The notes under the pieces are model-generated. The model saw nothing but the letters and a program-made list of their open reading frames with translations. It did not search any database and had not been told where the DNA came from. The translations under genes and the position numbers were made by a program. From Armatimonadota bacterium (GTDB taxonomy: Bacteria > Armatimonadota > UBA5829 > DTLH01): a stretch of DNA of 64,000 nt. The DNA lies in contig JAKPFN010000020.1 of assembly GCA_029551395.1 (NCBI GenBank), forward strand, positions 50,628 through 114,627, read 5' to 3'. This document shows, in pieces, positions 34,701 to 42,220 of this stretch (positions are counted from its first letter, which is position 1; every line of letters begins with the position of its first letter).

Positions 34701-36050
34701 GCATTTGCAGATACAGCAGCAGCAGTCCAGAAAGCCAAAGACTTCCAGCTCATCCGCACAGGTGATAAGTCTATCAAGAGGTTAGAAGGACGGAGACTTT
34801 GGATACCGTATGCATCTGAGGCGGCAAGAATACTTGCTGAAGCACTGAAAGCATATGGTATTGATGCTGAAGTGCTGCCTCGCTCGCCGGATGTTGGTCT
34901 GAACCTGGCTCGTGCGGCAATTTCTGAGGATGTCTGCCTTCCGGCGCTTATGACAACCGAGGATATGCTGTATCGGATCAATCAACCGGATTTTGATCAT
35001 TCGAAAGAGGCATTTTTCCAGGGCAATTCCGGTGGTCCGTGCCGGTTCGGAATGTATTATGTGCTCCAGCGCAGGATTCTTGACAAGCTGGGGCTGACAG
35101 ATGTTGACCTGGTAACGCTTGGCTCAAAGAGCGAGCATGGCGGGCTTGGAACGCATTTTGCGATGGTAGCATGGGATGGCTTTGTGGCTCATGATATGCT
35201 GCAAAAGATGCTTCATAAAGCCAGACCTTATGAGGTCAATCCCGGCGAGAGCGACGCGCTTTTCGAGAAATACATGGACTTGCTGTGTGAGATGATTCCT
35301 CAGCACAAGCGGCGTACTCAGGACAAGCTGGGCAAGTATAAGTCTCTGTTTGGTAAGTCTCATCTTGGGCCGTTGGCTGATATGCTGCATCTGGCACAGC
35401 GGGATTTTGAGAAGATCGAGAAGCGGAATGAGAAACGTCCATTGGTCGGGGTCGTTGGTGAGTTCTATGTCCGAATACACGACGGAGCTAACCAGCAGAT
35501 AATCCGTAAGATCGAGGACTACGGTGGAGAAGCCTGGCTTGCCCCGGCAACGGAATTCTTTAGCTACGCGAATTTTATCGCCAAACTGCTGTCCAGAGAA
35601 AGGTGGATCGATTCTAGAGATAACAAGCACTTAAAAGAGCATCTGATCCGCTTAATGAACAGCTACTTGGCACATCGCGATGAGCATGTATTGTATCATT
35701 CAACCTTGCCATATCTTGCCGATTACGATGATATCGGTCCGGATGAGGTAATCCGCGAAGGATCGAAGTATGTTCACTACACGTTTGGTGGCGAGGCTAT
35801 ATGCAGTATGGGTAAGGCTGAGGATTTCGCTAAGCGTGGGCTTTCGGGGATTGTATCAGTTATCCCGTTCAACTGCATGCCCGGTAACACGGTAACGGCG
35901 CTTTCTCAGGCTCTCAGAAAGCGGCATGAGAATATCCCGTTCCTCAATCTTGACTTTGATGGTTTTATAGATGCCGGACGGGAAGCTAAAATAGCGAATT
36001 TCATGTGGCAGGTCAGAGAGCGATGGATTGGTCGGCAGGAAGAGACATAA
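31782..36050 (+). CDS. Giant 2-hydroxyacyl-CoA dehydratase activase-type protein (BadF/BcrA ATPase, DUF2229)
   Basis: 1422 residues, GTG 31782 with AGGAGG eight bases upstream. Two ASKHA ATPase domains in tandem: residues about 1-270 (MDIGSDSVKTVV, GNKCAAGSGSFLD) and about 322-590 (GVDIGSVSTKAAL, NKACAAGCGAFLEKQ). The CAAGCGAF motif supplies the Cys that holds the [4Fe-4S] cluster in HgdC-type activators. A Cys-rich stretch (CKACPNAC) and DUF2229 follow (GIPRGLMFSEYFPLYNAFLTELGF), then an HgdB-like C-terminal region. Such fused proteins are common in anaerobes and act as ATP-driven, very low potential electron donors; their acceptor is unknown in most cases. The gene stands alone, with its own promoter and a terminator at 36121. 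Confidence 0.9.
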   Translation: MALRIGMDIGSDSVKTVVISDGDTIQELPILLVQGQPLKRAKEALEEAMKVAQEANVNGEPAVLGITGAGASGLSELLGADRIDEPNALAASINRYYPDVRTVIEMGREGQKYLLFDKDDVSGRLLLADSNLGNKCAAGSGSFLDHMSKRLNFNGIDDFAKVALETQNPATLSGRCSVFTESDIVHLYQKGTPRERIAAGIHQAICRNYRSSFARGKQFRDKVAFIGGVSENPAVVKYLSDELGLNGSLFIPEHNRTLGAIGAALQAAKQVDLTQALKALDDKLHSPFEYIGTEPLRYELSEQLPPPTDEKTPTEIAVAALGVDIGSVSTKAALITEIDGKCHVLAYYYRRTDGDPLAAVCDTIGKIHQQVQEKGYKIGEVFAATTGSGRYLTGDYIGADLIKNEITAQANGALAFFDDVDAILEIGGQDSKFIRMNGDVIVDFEMNKACAAGCGAFLEKQAARLGIPIADFGDYALRATKPPDLDWTCTVFTESAMVYFQQAGVPIEDLCAAVCFASVKNYWNKNVGNRDIGEKVVFQGAVAFNKGMVAAYETVLGRKIVVPPYPHITGAIGAARLAFRNRPEKSSFVGFEKVTQGNYTVSSFECKACPNACDVNTFQVEGGPKYYYNDRCEKYSAIHKKKLGEHLPDLFEEREKMLFDVYTKKAPASAPRVGIPRGLMFSEYFPLYNAFLTELGFEVVPSDKTNKRIIELGLSNSIGEPCFPYKVAHGHYVDLIQKGVDYIFAPGVLDTEQPNPNLDLAQTCPYLQAAPEVIATCTGLAENKKIKYLTPRLNFMRGKRNLVRILTDTARQLGKSKADALKAIDVGLDALAKFRQWQEERGKEILDSLGPDDTAFVIIGRPYSLYDSAVNMDIGKKIQDLGILAIPQDFIPLASEDISDSWPAMYSRQIQKKLAAARIVRKDPRLRAVVLTYFGCGPDSFANPFFKDEIGEPCYMMQIDEHTADAGVITRIEAFADTAAAVQKAKDFQLIRTGDKSIKRLEGRRLWIPYASEAARILAEALKAYGIDAEVLPRSPDVGLNLARAAISEDVCLPALMTTEDMLYRINQPDFDHSKEAFFQGNSGGPCRFGMYYVLQRRILDKLGLTDVDLVTLGSKSEHGGLGTHFAMVAWDGFVAHDMLQKMLHKARPYEVNPGESDALFEKYMDLLCEMIPQHKRRTQDKLGKYKSLFGKSHLGPLADMLHLAQRDFEKIEKRNEKRPLVGVVGEFYVRIHDGANQQIIRKIEDYGGEAWLAPATEFFSYANFIAKLLSRERWIDSRDNKHLKEHLIRLMNSYLAHRDEHVLYHSTLPYLADYDDIGPDEVIREGSKYVHYTFGGEAICSMGKAEDFAKRGLSGIVSVIPFNCMPGNTVTALSQALRKRHENIPFLNLDFDGFIDAGREAKIANFMWQVRERWIGRQEET

Positions 36051-36076
36051 GACTGTGGATGAGGTATAGATCCAGT

Positions 36077-36094
36077 AGTTAATTTTAATTAACT
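36077..36094. repeat. AT-rich palindrome after the activase
   Basis: AGTTAATT and AATTAACT form 8-bp arms around TT, 27 bases after the activase stop. It may be a protein-binding site or a weak hairpin ahead of the main terminator. Confidence 0.4.
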
Positions 36095-36120
36095 ATTTGG
36101 ATTACTCATAGCACATTTTG

Positions 36121-36149
36121 ATAGCCCGCTATAAAAGATGGCGGGCTAT
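36121..36149 (+). terminator. Terminator after the activase gene
   Basis: ATAGCCCGC (36121-36129) and GCGGGCTAT (36141-36149) form a perfect 9-bp stem followed by AGTTATTTAAT. The rest of 36150-36370 shows no gene. Confidence 0.65.
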
Positions 36150-36370
36150 AGTTATTTAATAAAGACAGCAACATAAATTGTCTATAACTAATTTAATTAA
36201 TATACTACTGATGTTTTGCTATGTTATTGCCAATGCCGATATCTATGTGTGTGCTGTGCGAGACAGCTTATCTATTCAGGCTGCATGTTCACATACTGTG
36301 CATCTGAATGATTAAACCCGTCAATCATTCCGCAGCATTTCCAAATTTCAGGCTCATATCCGGCAATTTG

Positions 36371-36399
36371 TTGACATTCTGAAGCCAAGCTGCTACACT
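36371..36399 (+). promoter_or_regulatory. Sigma-70 promoter of the histidine kinase gene
   Basis: TTGACA (36371-36376), 17-base spacer, TACACT (36394-36399). The start of transcription near 36406 leaves a leader of only about 27 bases. Confidence 0.7.
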
Positions 36400-36432
36400 A
36401 AAGATAATACATATCATCTTGGCTATCTACTT

Positions 36433-38136
36433 ATGGCAACAAGAACTCATTCGAAAATACGGCGTGCAGCCGGTAATGGTAATGTGTATGTTGATCCGGA
36501 GATCATCCGGTTAAATGTGCTTTCTGATGCGGCTTTGTTGCTATCGTCTGCAGAAAGATTTGCATTATCAACAGGTGCTATTGTCAGTGTATTTTCATTG
36601 GCAGAGGAAAAGCTGACAAGTGCTGCGCCAAATGGCCGCGTGCTTTTTGGTCTTGATCAGACAGGTTTTGATGCTGATGATATTCTTGCGAGCCATAAAC
36701 AGACGGCAAAACTGGCTGTTGAGCAGGGGCAGCGTGTAGATGTATGCGATGAACAAGGTATGCTGCAGTTATGCAGTTGTCCTATTCTCCTTAAATATGG
36801 TGACAGGTCGTATTCAAAGGCTGTTATAACAGCGGAATTCGCAGAATCGGCAGATGCTACCCTTCGCAGCGTTGCATCGATGATGCTTGACCAGCTTGCT
36901 CTACAAATATCAGATCAGATTTCCTCGATGTTCATTCTCCATAATGACCTGGCCAACGCCAGAGCGATGACAACAGCGCTTAAGGTGGAGAATGAGCGGC
37001 TTGAGATGTTCCTGGACCACATTAATGGTGGTGTAGGTATACTGGATAGAGATTTGCGGGTGGTCTGGTCGAATTTTGAGACAGATAAAAAGTTTGGCCT
37101 TGGAGATCAAGTATCAGGAAAGCACTGTTATGAGCTTATGCATGGTCGGACTACTCCATGCGATAACTGCGTTGCCTTGAAGACATTCGAAACAGGCCAG
37201 CCCGAGACAGGTTATAATAACGTAAAGAGCCAAAATGGCAAGAGTTGCTATTTCAGGTACCATGTAAGTCCGATCCTTGGTTCATTCGGCAATGTAGAGC
37301 AGGCAATTGTGTTTGCTCAGGACGTTACGGAACAGCATCTTGTTGAGTTGGAACTGCAGAAACGGACGGAGATGCTTGAGATAGAGCACCAGAGAGTGCT
37401 TGATGCTAGCAGGCAGCGAACACAGCTATTCGCTACGGTATCTCATGATCTTCGAACACCGCTTACGTCCATAATTGGATTTTCTGAGATTCTCCTTGAG
37501 GAAACTGATGGTCCGCTTACAACTCGTCAAAGAGAAATGCTCCGCCGAGTCAACCAGAATGCTGAACGTCTTTTGGGGATGATAAGCGATATACTTGACC
37601 TGTCCAGGCTGGAATCAGGGAAAATGACGGTGAACCTGTCTCGGATAGGGCTGCCGCTTCTGGTCAACCAGATAGTAGAGACATTCCAACCTCTGGTCAA
37701 AGACAAGGAACTCCTGCTGGTAACAAACATTGCCAACAATCTGCCTCCAATGCAGACGGACGAGCAGAAGTTGATGAGAGTGCTGACTAATCTGGTATCC
37801 AATGCTATCAAATTTACTCCTAGAGGCAGCATTACTATCAGTGCTGAGCTTAAAGGGAGCAAGATAGTTATATCCGTCTCAGATACCGGAATAGGCATAA
37901 AGCGCACTGACCTTGCCCGGATATTTGAGGAGTTCAAACAGGCTGAAGGTACCGGTGCAAGAAAAGGTGGCACAGGACTGGGACTTGCTATAGCCAAAAA
38001 GTTGACACACCTGCTTGGAGGCGAGATCAAAGTAACCAGTAAGCCGGGAGAAGGTTCCACATTTACCGTTATACTGCCTGTATTGCTCACTGAGTCCCAG
38101 GTTGCACGTCGGATTCAGTCTCTGACCGCGCTTTGA
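36433..38136 (+). CDS. Orphan PAS sensor histidine kinase, soluble
   Basis: 567 residues without membrane segments. Residues about 20-175 look like a GAF/PocR-type sensory domain with Cys in LCSCPILL. A PAS domain follows (about 195-305, MFLDHINGGVGILDRDLRVVW), carrying Cys in KHCYELMHGRTTPCDNC that could hold a metal or cluster. HisKA has the phospho-acceptor His338 in FATVSHDLRTPLTSIIGFSE, and HATPase_c has N, G1 DTGIGI and G2 GGTGLGLAI boxes. No response regulator adjoins. The ATG at 36433 has no recognisable ribosome site in the short leader. It probably senses a cytoplasmic, perhaps redox or small-molecule, signal. Confidence 0.9.
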   Translation: MATRTHSKIRRAAGNGNVYVDPEIIRLNVLSDAALLLSSAERFALSTGAIVSVFSLAEEKLTSAAPNGRVLFGLDQTGFDADDILASHKQTAKLAVEQGQRVDVCDEQGMLQLCSCPILLKYGDRSYSKAVITAEFAESADATLRSVASMMLDQLALQISDQISSMFILHNDLANARAMTTALKVENERLEMFLDHINGGVGILDRDLRVVWSNFETDKKFGLGDQVSGKHCYELMHGRTTPCDNCVALKTFETGQPETGYNNVKSQNGKSCYFRYHVSPILGSFGNVEQAIVFAQDVTEQHLVELELQKRTEMLEIEHQRVLDASRQRTQLFATVSHDLRTPLTSIIGFSEILLEETDGPLTTRQREMLRRVNQNAERLLGMISDILDLSRLESGKMTVNLSRIGLPLLVNQIVETFQPLVKDKELLLVTNIANNLPPMQTDEQKLMRVLTNLVSNAIKFTPRGSITISAELKGSKIVISVSDTGIGIKRTDLARIFEEFKQAEGTGARKGGTGLGLAIAKKLTHLLGGEIKVTSKPGEGSTFTVILPVLLTESQVARRIQSLTAL

Positions 38137-38192
38137 AATAGATATAAGCCAGTCTATTCGAAGGGGAAAATCTTCCAGTTTTACGTTTTGCC

Positions 38193-38221
38193 TTGACCCA
38201 CTGCTGCCCGCATGCTACAAT
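38193..38221 (+). promoter_or_regulatory. Sigma-70 promoter of hypothetical gene 38296
   Basis: TTGACC (38193-38198), 17-base spacer, TACAAT (38216-38221); transcription would start near 38228. Confidence 0.65.
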
Positions 38222-38295
38222 TTACCCGCTTGCAGTTTTGATGCTGTAAACAGATTATATACCTTCTTCTTATGTTCTTATTTGGAGATTCATTG

Positions 38296-38934
38296 ATGAA
38301 TCCTGAGTTGTTGACTCTACGCCGGTTGACTGTTGGACTGCTGTATCCGCCACGAGTTATTAATCCTGTTGATATCAACCGTATCTATGCCAGGATTACA
38401 GAACGCTATCCTTACCAGACTCTTCAACATCTTCCAGATGGAGCGCGAATGGCAAATCCTGATGGAGACTGCTTTATTCAACAGAATAGAATGCAGATCA
38501 ATGAGAACGTTTTGCACTTTGGGGCTGTTAAAGAGAAATGTCTGGAGCTTTTTGAGCTTATACAGGGCCATTTGAACATAACACAATTCATGACCTTCGG
38601 TATCAAGCTTGTTGCGTTTCTGCCAATGGATGAAGCGACTGGTGCAGCGCAATTTATCGAAAACCAAATGATTCCACATCTGACAGAGAAGTTGTATATC
38701 CTGGGTGAAGGTCGTCAGGGCGTAGGGCTGAGGATTGTCCTACATCGTGACGGCATATATGAGTTGAAGATCGAGCCGTTTTTCGGCGACCTTTCACAGT
38801 TATATGTTGAAGTGGATGTACAACATCCCTCACCATTTTCCAGCATTTCAGTAATAGAACCTAAGATGGATTCTGCTTATAATTACCTCTTCGGTGAAAT
38901 AAAGGACTTCCTTTCCATGTTTAAAGGTCATTAG
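38296..38934 (+). CDS. Hypothetical protein, possibly TIGR04255-like
   Basis: 212 residues from ATG 38296, eight bases after GGAG; a longer in-frame ATG at 38272 lacks a ribosome site. I do not recognise it with certainty. The protein is soluble, alternating strands and helices, with an extended N-terminus (LLTLRRLTVGLLYPPRVINPVD), and a C-terminal helix after MDSAYNYLFGEIKDFLSMF. The opening on binding-type strands and the final paired helices recall the TIGR04255 family of unknown function, but I rate that low. It has its own sigma-70 promoter and stands alone between the kinase and the dehydrogenase. Confidence 0.65.
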   Translation: MNPELLTLRRLTVGLLYPPRVINPVDINRIYARITERYPYQTLQHLPDGARMANPDGDCFIQQNRMQINENVLHFGAVKEKCLELFELIQGHLNITQFMTFGIKLVAFLPMDEATGAAQFIENQMIPHLTEKLYILGEGRQGVGLRIVLHRDGIYELKIEPFFGDLSQLYVEVDVQHPSPFSSISVIEPKMDSAYNYLFGEIKDFLSMFKGH

Positions 38935-39080
38935 ATATTTAACCTGTTATATGAGGCGGTCTGCATCTTGTTACGGTAATATCTGGTTCACTAATTCCTC
39001 AAGTAGAATTATCCTTTGGTGTTGTCAGTGAACTCCTGGGGTATCCTTTTGTTTATAAGACATCCACAGGAGGTGGTCAC

Positions 39081-40025
39081 GTGTCCCGAAAAAGGATGAT
39101 AGGCTTCATAGGTCTCGGCGCAATGGGAACTCCCATGGCTAATCGACTGCTGGATGCGGGTTGGAAGTTAATCGTGTATGATCGGAAGGAAACGGCCTGC
39201 CGTGTATTGGTGCTGAAAGGCGCAGCAATTGCCGTAAATCCGCGGGAAGTCGCCGAGAAGGCTGATATTGTGCTTACAATGCTATCGGATGATAACGCGG
39301 TTCGAGATGCTGCTTTTGGAGATAATGGAATATTTGCAGGACTTGGAGAAGGAAAAATACTTGCAGATATCAGCACAACATCGCTGGGTCTAGCACTTGA
39401 TCTTGAAGCAGCGGCATCAGGCGTAGGCGCAAAGAGTCTGGATGTAAGGGTATCCGGCAGTATCGACCATGCCCAGACAGGCGACCTTCTGATTCTTGTT
39501 GGCGGAAACTCTCAGGTGTTGGAGAGAGTGCGGCCTGTTCTTGAAGTATTGGGGAAGAAAATCATCCACACTGGAGGACATGGTACAGCAGCGAGTGTAA
39601 AAATCGCGTTAAACATACTTCTTGGGCTTGAAATGCAGGCACTGGCAGAGACAATGGTTCTTGCCAGAAAATCAGGGATTGCTCCGTTGATAATGAGCGA
39701 GGTGATTACATCAAGCGGACTGGCATCACCGCTTATTATCAGCAAATTAAAGCAGATTCATAACAATGATTTTAACCTGCGTTTTGCGTTGAAGTATATG
39801 CAGAAAGATTTAGGGCTTGCTTTGGACGAAGGGCAGCGGTTGAATGTCCCGATGCCTGCAGTGGCTTCAGTAAACGAAGTAGCTAAAGCAGGTATTGCGG
39901 CTGGCTACGGTGATATTGACTGTTCAGTTTTATATCTTGTTATTGCACAGATGTCCGGATTACAAATTGAAACAACTGTATCGGATACCCAGGCACTCAC
40001 CGAAGAGCCAGCCCATGCAATATGA
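39081..40025 (+). CDS. 3-hydroxyisobutyrate dehydrogenase-family NAD(P)-dependent oxidoreductase
   Basis: 314 residues, GTG 39081 after GGAGG. The Rossmann start is MIGFIGLGAMGTPMANRLLDAGW, typical of the beta-hydroxyacid dehydrogenase family (GarR, MmsB, GLYR). The substrate-site segment is DVRVSGSIDHAQTGDL where the family usually has DAPVSGG, and the catalytic Lys should be in SVKIALN. Substrate choice (tartronate semialdehyde, hydroxyisobutyrate, succinic semialdehyde) is open. It ends on a long palindrome shared with the convergent thioredoxin gene. The cofactor loop after the second strand (YDRKE) favours NAD+ over NADP+. Confidence 0.85.
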   Translation: MSRKRMIGFIGLGAMGTPMANRLLDAGWKLIVYDRKETACRVLVLKGAAIAVNPREVAEKADIVLTMLSDDNAVRDAAFGDNGIFAGLGEGKILADISTTSLGLALDLEAAASGVGAKSLDVRVSGSIDHAQTGDLLILVGGNSQVLERVRPVLEVLGKKIIHTGGHGTAASVKIALNILLGLEMQALAETMVLARKSGIAPLIMSEVITSSGLASPLIISKLKQIHNNDFNLRFALKYMQKDLGLALDEGQRLNVPMPAVASVNEVAKAGIAAGYGDIDCSVLYLVIAQMSGLQIETTVSDTQALTEEPAHAI

Positions 40026-40039
40026 GCTTCTTATTCAGG

Positions 40040-40088
40040 TCAACAAGCCGGTCAATTCAGAACAAAGCGTAATTGACCGGCTTGTTGA
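40040..40088. terminator. Bidirectional terminator with 18-bp perfect arms
   Basis: 40040-40057 and 40071-40088 are exact inverted complements, both centred on CAAGCCGGTCAATT. Beyond the stem CAGGT/ACCTG could extend it across a bulge. It lies between the convergent dehydrogenase and thioredoxin genes. Confidence 0.7.
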
Positions 40089-40106
40089 AAACCTGTGCAG
40101 TATAGA

Positions 40107-40436
40107 CTATTTAGATACAGCTTTATCCAGCCTGTGTGCTAGTGACTGCTTTGACTGAACGCCGACTGCTCTATCTGCTTCTTTACCATTTTTGAAAAAT
40201 ACGATGGTCGGGATGCCTCTGACGCCATATTTGGATGCTAGTTGTTGGTTCTCATCGACATTTACCTTGACAACTTTAGCCTTTCCATCATATTCCCCAG
40301 CCAATTCGTCGATAGTTGGGCCGAGCATTTGGCATGGTCCGCACCAGGGAGCCCAGAAATCGACAAGCACAGGCATACTAGACTGGAGAACCTCTTTTTC
40401 AAAACTATCTACAGTAACAGATGCTGCATTACTCAT
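40107..40436 (-). CDS. trxA: Thioredoxin
   Basis: 109 residues from ATG 40436, which has AAAGGAA eight bases upstream and gives the standard thioredoxin length. The active site is FWAPWCGPC (Cys32, Cys35), with the cis-Pro loop GVRGIPTIVFFKNG. It reduces protein disulfides with NADPH through thioredoxin reductase (trxB at 16935). The frame is open upstream to ATG 40586, adding a membrane anchor (see next feature), so a second, exported form may exist. The CsoR-family repressor gene lies upstream on the same strand, and a related inverted repeat lies before the long start. Confidence 0.93.
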   Translation of the reverse strand: MSNAASVTVDSFEKEVLQSSMPVLVDFWAPWCGPCQMLGPTIDELAGEYDGKAKVVKVNVDENQQLASKYGVRGIPTIVFFKNGKEADRAVGVQSKQSLAHRLDKAVSK

Positions 40437-40586
40437 TTTTATGTTTCCTTTCTTCTTGGCAATCGTTTTTACAGAGCCTTGAGCTTCTGGTAAGCAGGTT
40501 TCTGAATTTGTTTGTGTGGACTTATATAAAAAGCCCGCAATTCCCAGCAGTAAAAGGACTGCTAAAAAATATCCATTCCTATGCAT
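40437..40586 (-). other. In-frame upstream extension of trxA with membrane anchor
   Basis: The thioredoxin frame stays open for 50 codons before its usual start. The extension begins at ATG 40586 (MHRNGYFLAVLLLLGIAGFLY), a good signal-anchor, followed by a linker with one Cys and a KKKGN stretch. Exported thioredoxins with just this kind of anchor exist in other bacteria. The ribosome site for the long start is weak (AGG three to four bases away). It could be a real second start or a separate short membrane peptide region. Confidence 0.45.
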
Positions 40587-40598
40587 AAGCCTACTGAT

Positions 40599-40619
40599 AT
40601 ACCTAACCCGGTAGGGTAT
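40599..40619. promoter_or_regulatory. Possible second CstR-type operator before the long trxA start
   Basis: ATACC (40599-40603) and GGTAT (40615-40619) flank a C/G-rich core, resembling the operator at 40989 but with 11 bases between the half-sites instead of 6. Confidence 0.35.
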
Positions 40620-40712
40620 TTAAGGCAGTCATAACCTCCTTTGCCCTTAGTTGCCCAGATTAACTGGATTATCTGGAATGAGTTGTATGTTTTACGGACT
40701 GTTAACTCGTAA

Positions 40713-40976
40713 CTATGCGAGCGTCAGGAATAGCTTCATGGCCTCATCCAGGGCTCTATCGCTGTCATGGCCATTATCTTTACTCTCGATGCATTCCTGC
40801 ATTCGGTAGGAAAGGATTAGAAATCCAACCTTATCGAGTGCTTTACGGGCAGCAGCAAGTTGATGCACAACTTCAGTGCAGTCCTTACCTTCTTCAATCA
40901 GTCTTTGAAGCCCGCGTATCTGGCCTTCTATCCGTTTGAGCCTGTTGAGAACATCAGATCTTGTATCAGTGGACAT
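40713..40976 (-). CDS. CsoR/CstR-family repressor
   Basis: 87 residues from ATG 40976, preceded by GGTGA. The all-helical DUF156 fold is clear: VLNRLKRIEGQIRGLQRLIEEGKDC and a closing EAMKLFL helix. Copper-sensing CsoR proteins use Cys-His-Cys; here the pattern is Cys33, Arg58 in place of His, Cys62. A Cys pair without the His is what persulfide sensors of the CstR type have, and EEGKDC is shared with the staphylococcal CstR as I remember it. It should repress its own promoter through the palindrome at 40989. The thioredoxin gene lies 127 bases downstream on the same strand. Confidence 0.85.
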   Translation of the reverse strand: MSTDTRSDVLNRLKRIEGQIRGLQRLIEEGKDCTEVVHQLAAARKALDKVGFLILSYRMQECIESKDNGHDSDRALDEAMKLFLTLA

Positions 40977-40988
40977 CAGTATCACCAT

Positions 40989-41004
40989 ATACCCTGGGGG
41001 GTAT
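40989..41004 (-). promoter_or_regulatory. Operator of the CstR-like repressor
   Basis: ATACCCTGGGGGGTAT: half-sites ATACC/GGTAT around a G/C tract, the form of type-2 CsoR-family operators. It lies just downstream of the predicted transcription start, an ideal place for repression. Confidence 0.65.
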
Positions 41005-41018
41005 CATGTTATGTGTAC

Positions 41019-41047
41019 ATATTATTCCACCAACCGGACTTTGTCAA
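41019..41047 (-). promoter_or_regulatory. Sigma-70 promoter of the CstR-like gene
   Basis: On the minus strand TTGACA (41047-41042), 17-base spacer, TAATAT (41024-41019). Transcription would begin near 41012, directly before the operator. Confidence 0.7.
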
Positions 41048-41127
41048 TCCTATTTTTGAGGTTAAAGTTATATTATTTTCTGGGATATCGTTAAAGCGGT
41101 AAAATATGTGTGTTATGTACAATGGTA

Positions 41128-41153
41128 AGGCCTACCCGTGGTAGAGTAGGCCT
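41128..41153 (-). terminator. Terminator hairpin after flagellin 1
   Basis: AGGCCTAC (41128-41135) and GTAGGCCT (41146-41153) form a perfect 8-bp stem, 30 bases after the flagellin stop. Confidence 0.5.
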
Positions 41154-41182
41154 CGTCTTCAATAGTTACAGATTCAATCTGA

Positions 41183-41998
41183 CTACCGTAGAAGGCTCAA
41201 AAGAGCCTGTGGCGCCTGGTTAGCCTGGGTAAGCATAGCAGTGCCGGCCTGCAGCAGGATTTGGTTACGAGTGAACGTCACCATCTCTCCTGCCATATCT
41301 GCATCTCTAATCGAGCTTTCCGATGCTGCTATGTTCTCCTTTGCAATACCAAGAGAACTGATGTTGGACTCAAGGTCTCTCTGTGTTGCACCAAGCTTGG
41401 CTCTCAAGGTCGATATGTTGCTGATTGCTGTATCAAGAGCTGTTATTGCGGCCTGTGCATCTGAAGTCACGTTTATGCCAGCTATGCTAAGATCTGAAGC
41501 AGATACACCGCTGATATCGACACTGGTAGTCTGGTTGGCATTGGCTCCTACCTGGAAGATCAAGCCTGTTGCTGAGCCGTCCAGTAGTTTCTTTGTGCCG
41601 AACTGCGTGTTCGATGCAATCCTGTTCAGTGCAGCAAGTGACGATTCGATCTGTGTCTGGTCTGCTGCGATAGATGTCTCGTCGTTTGTACCTGTGTTGG
41701 CTGCATGAAGCGCCAGGTTGCGCATCGTGCGGAGCAGAGTGTGGACCTCAGAGAGGGCTCCTTCTGCTGTACGGATCATGTTTACAGCATCACTGGAGTT
41801 GCTGATGGCCTGGCCAAGGCCGCTGACCTGTGCTCTGAGGTTCTCTGAGATTGCTAGTCCTGCCGGATCGTCTGCTGCACGGTTGATCCTGAAGCCGGAT
41901 GACAGTCTCTCGATAGATACTCCTAGTGCAGTGTCTGTTCCCTGCAACTGTCGGTGTGCATTCAGCGCCGACGTGTTCATGTTGATTCGGAGCGCCAT
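41183..41998 (-). CDS. fliC: Flagellin 1 (short)
   Basis: 271 residues, near the minimum for a flagellin: it has the D0/D1 ends (MALRINMNTSALNAHRQL; SSIRDADMAGEMVTFTRNQ and a final LLSLLR) but almost no D2/D3. It forms the filament after export through the flagellar secretion system. The second copy at 47170 differs at 13 residues (about 95% identity), and the DNA is nearly identical over long stretches. Good AAGGAGG lies before the start, and two hairpins fill the leader. It is the last flagellar gene of the cluster, separated from fliC2 by flaG, fliD, fliS, the fliT-like gene and a peptidase. Confidence 0.95.
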   Translation of the reverse strand: MALRINMNTSALNAHRQLQGTDTALGVSIERLSSGFRINRAADDPAGLAISENLRAQVSGLGQAISNSSDAVNMIRTAEGALSEVHTLLRTMRNLALHAANTGTNDETSIAADQTQIESSLAALNRIASNTQFGTKKLLDGSATGLIFQVGANANQTTSVDISGVSASDLSIAGINVTSDAQAAITALDTAISNISTLRAKLGATQRDLESNISSLGIAKENIAASESSIRDADMAGEMVTFTRNQILLQAGTAMLTQANQAPQALLSLLR

Positions 41999-42021
41999 AT
42001 TTGTTCCTCCTTGATAAATGG

Positions 42022-42062
42022 ATGTTCCGCATGATACGGAACATTAGAGGCATCTTGCCTCT
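42022..42062 (-). promoter_or_regulatory. Two leader hairpins before flagellin 1
   Basis: ATGTTCCG/CGGAACAT (42022-42044) and AGAGGCA/TGCCTCT (42046-42062), both perfect, just upstream of the ribosome site. An AT-rich palindrome GGTAATATTACC lies at 42099-42110. The stretch 42063-42220 shows no gene and no clear sigma-28 promoter. Confidence 0.45.
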
Positions 42063-42220
42063 GTGTTTTCATTCCTTATAAAGTTAAGCAGCCAACCTGG
42101 TAATATTACCGGTTTTAACAATTTATGCTGAATATATTGGTAATGTTATTGATTCTTCAGGTTTCCTTAGGAATGGTTCTGTCGGCAGAAGCTTTGTATA
42201 ATGCCGCTAGATGTGGATAT

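Noticed and set aside
40713..40976. Copper-sensing CsoR
   Set aside because: The His of the Cys-His-Cys copper site is Arg58, and no copper ATPase or copper chaperone gene adjoins; kept as CstR-like instead.
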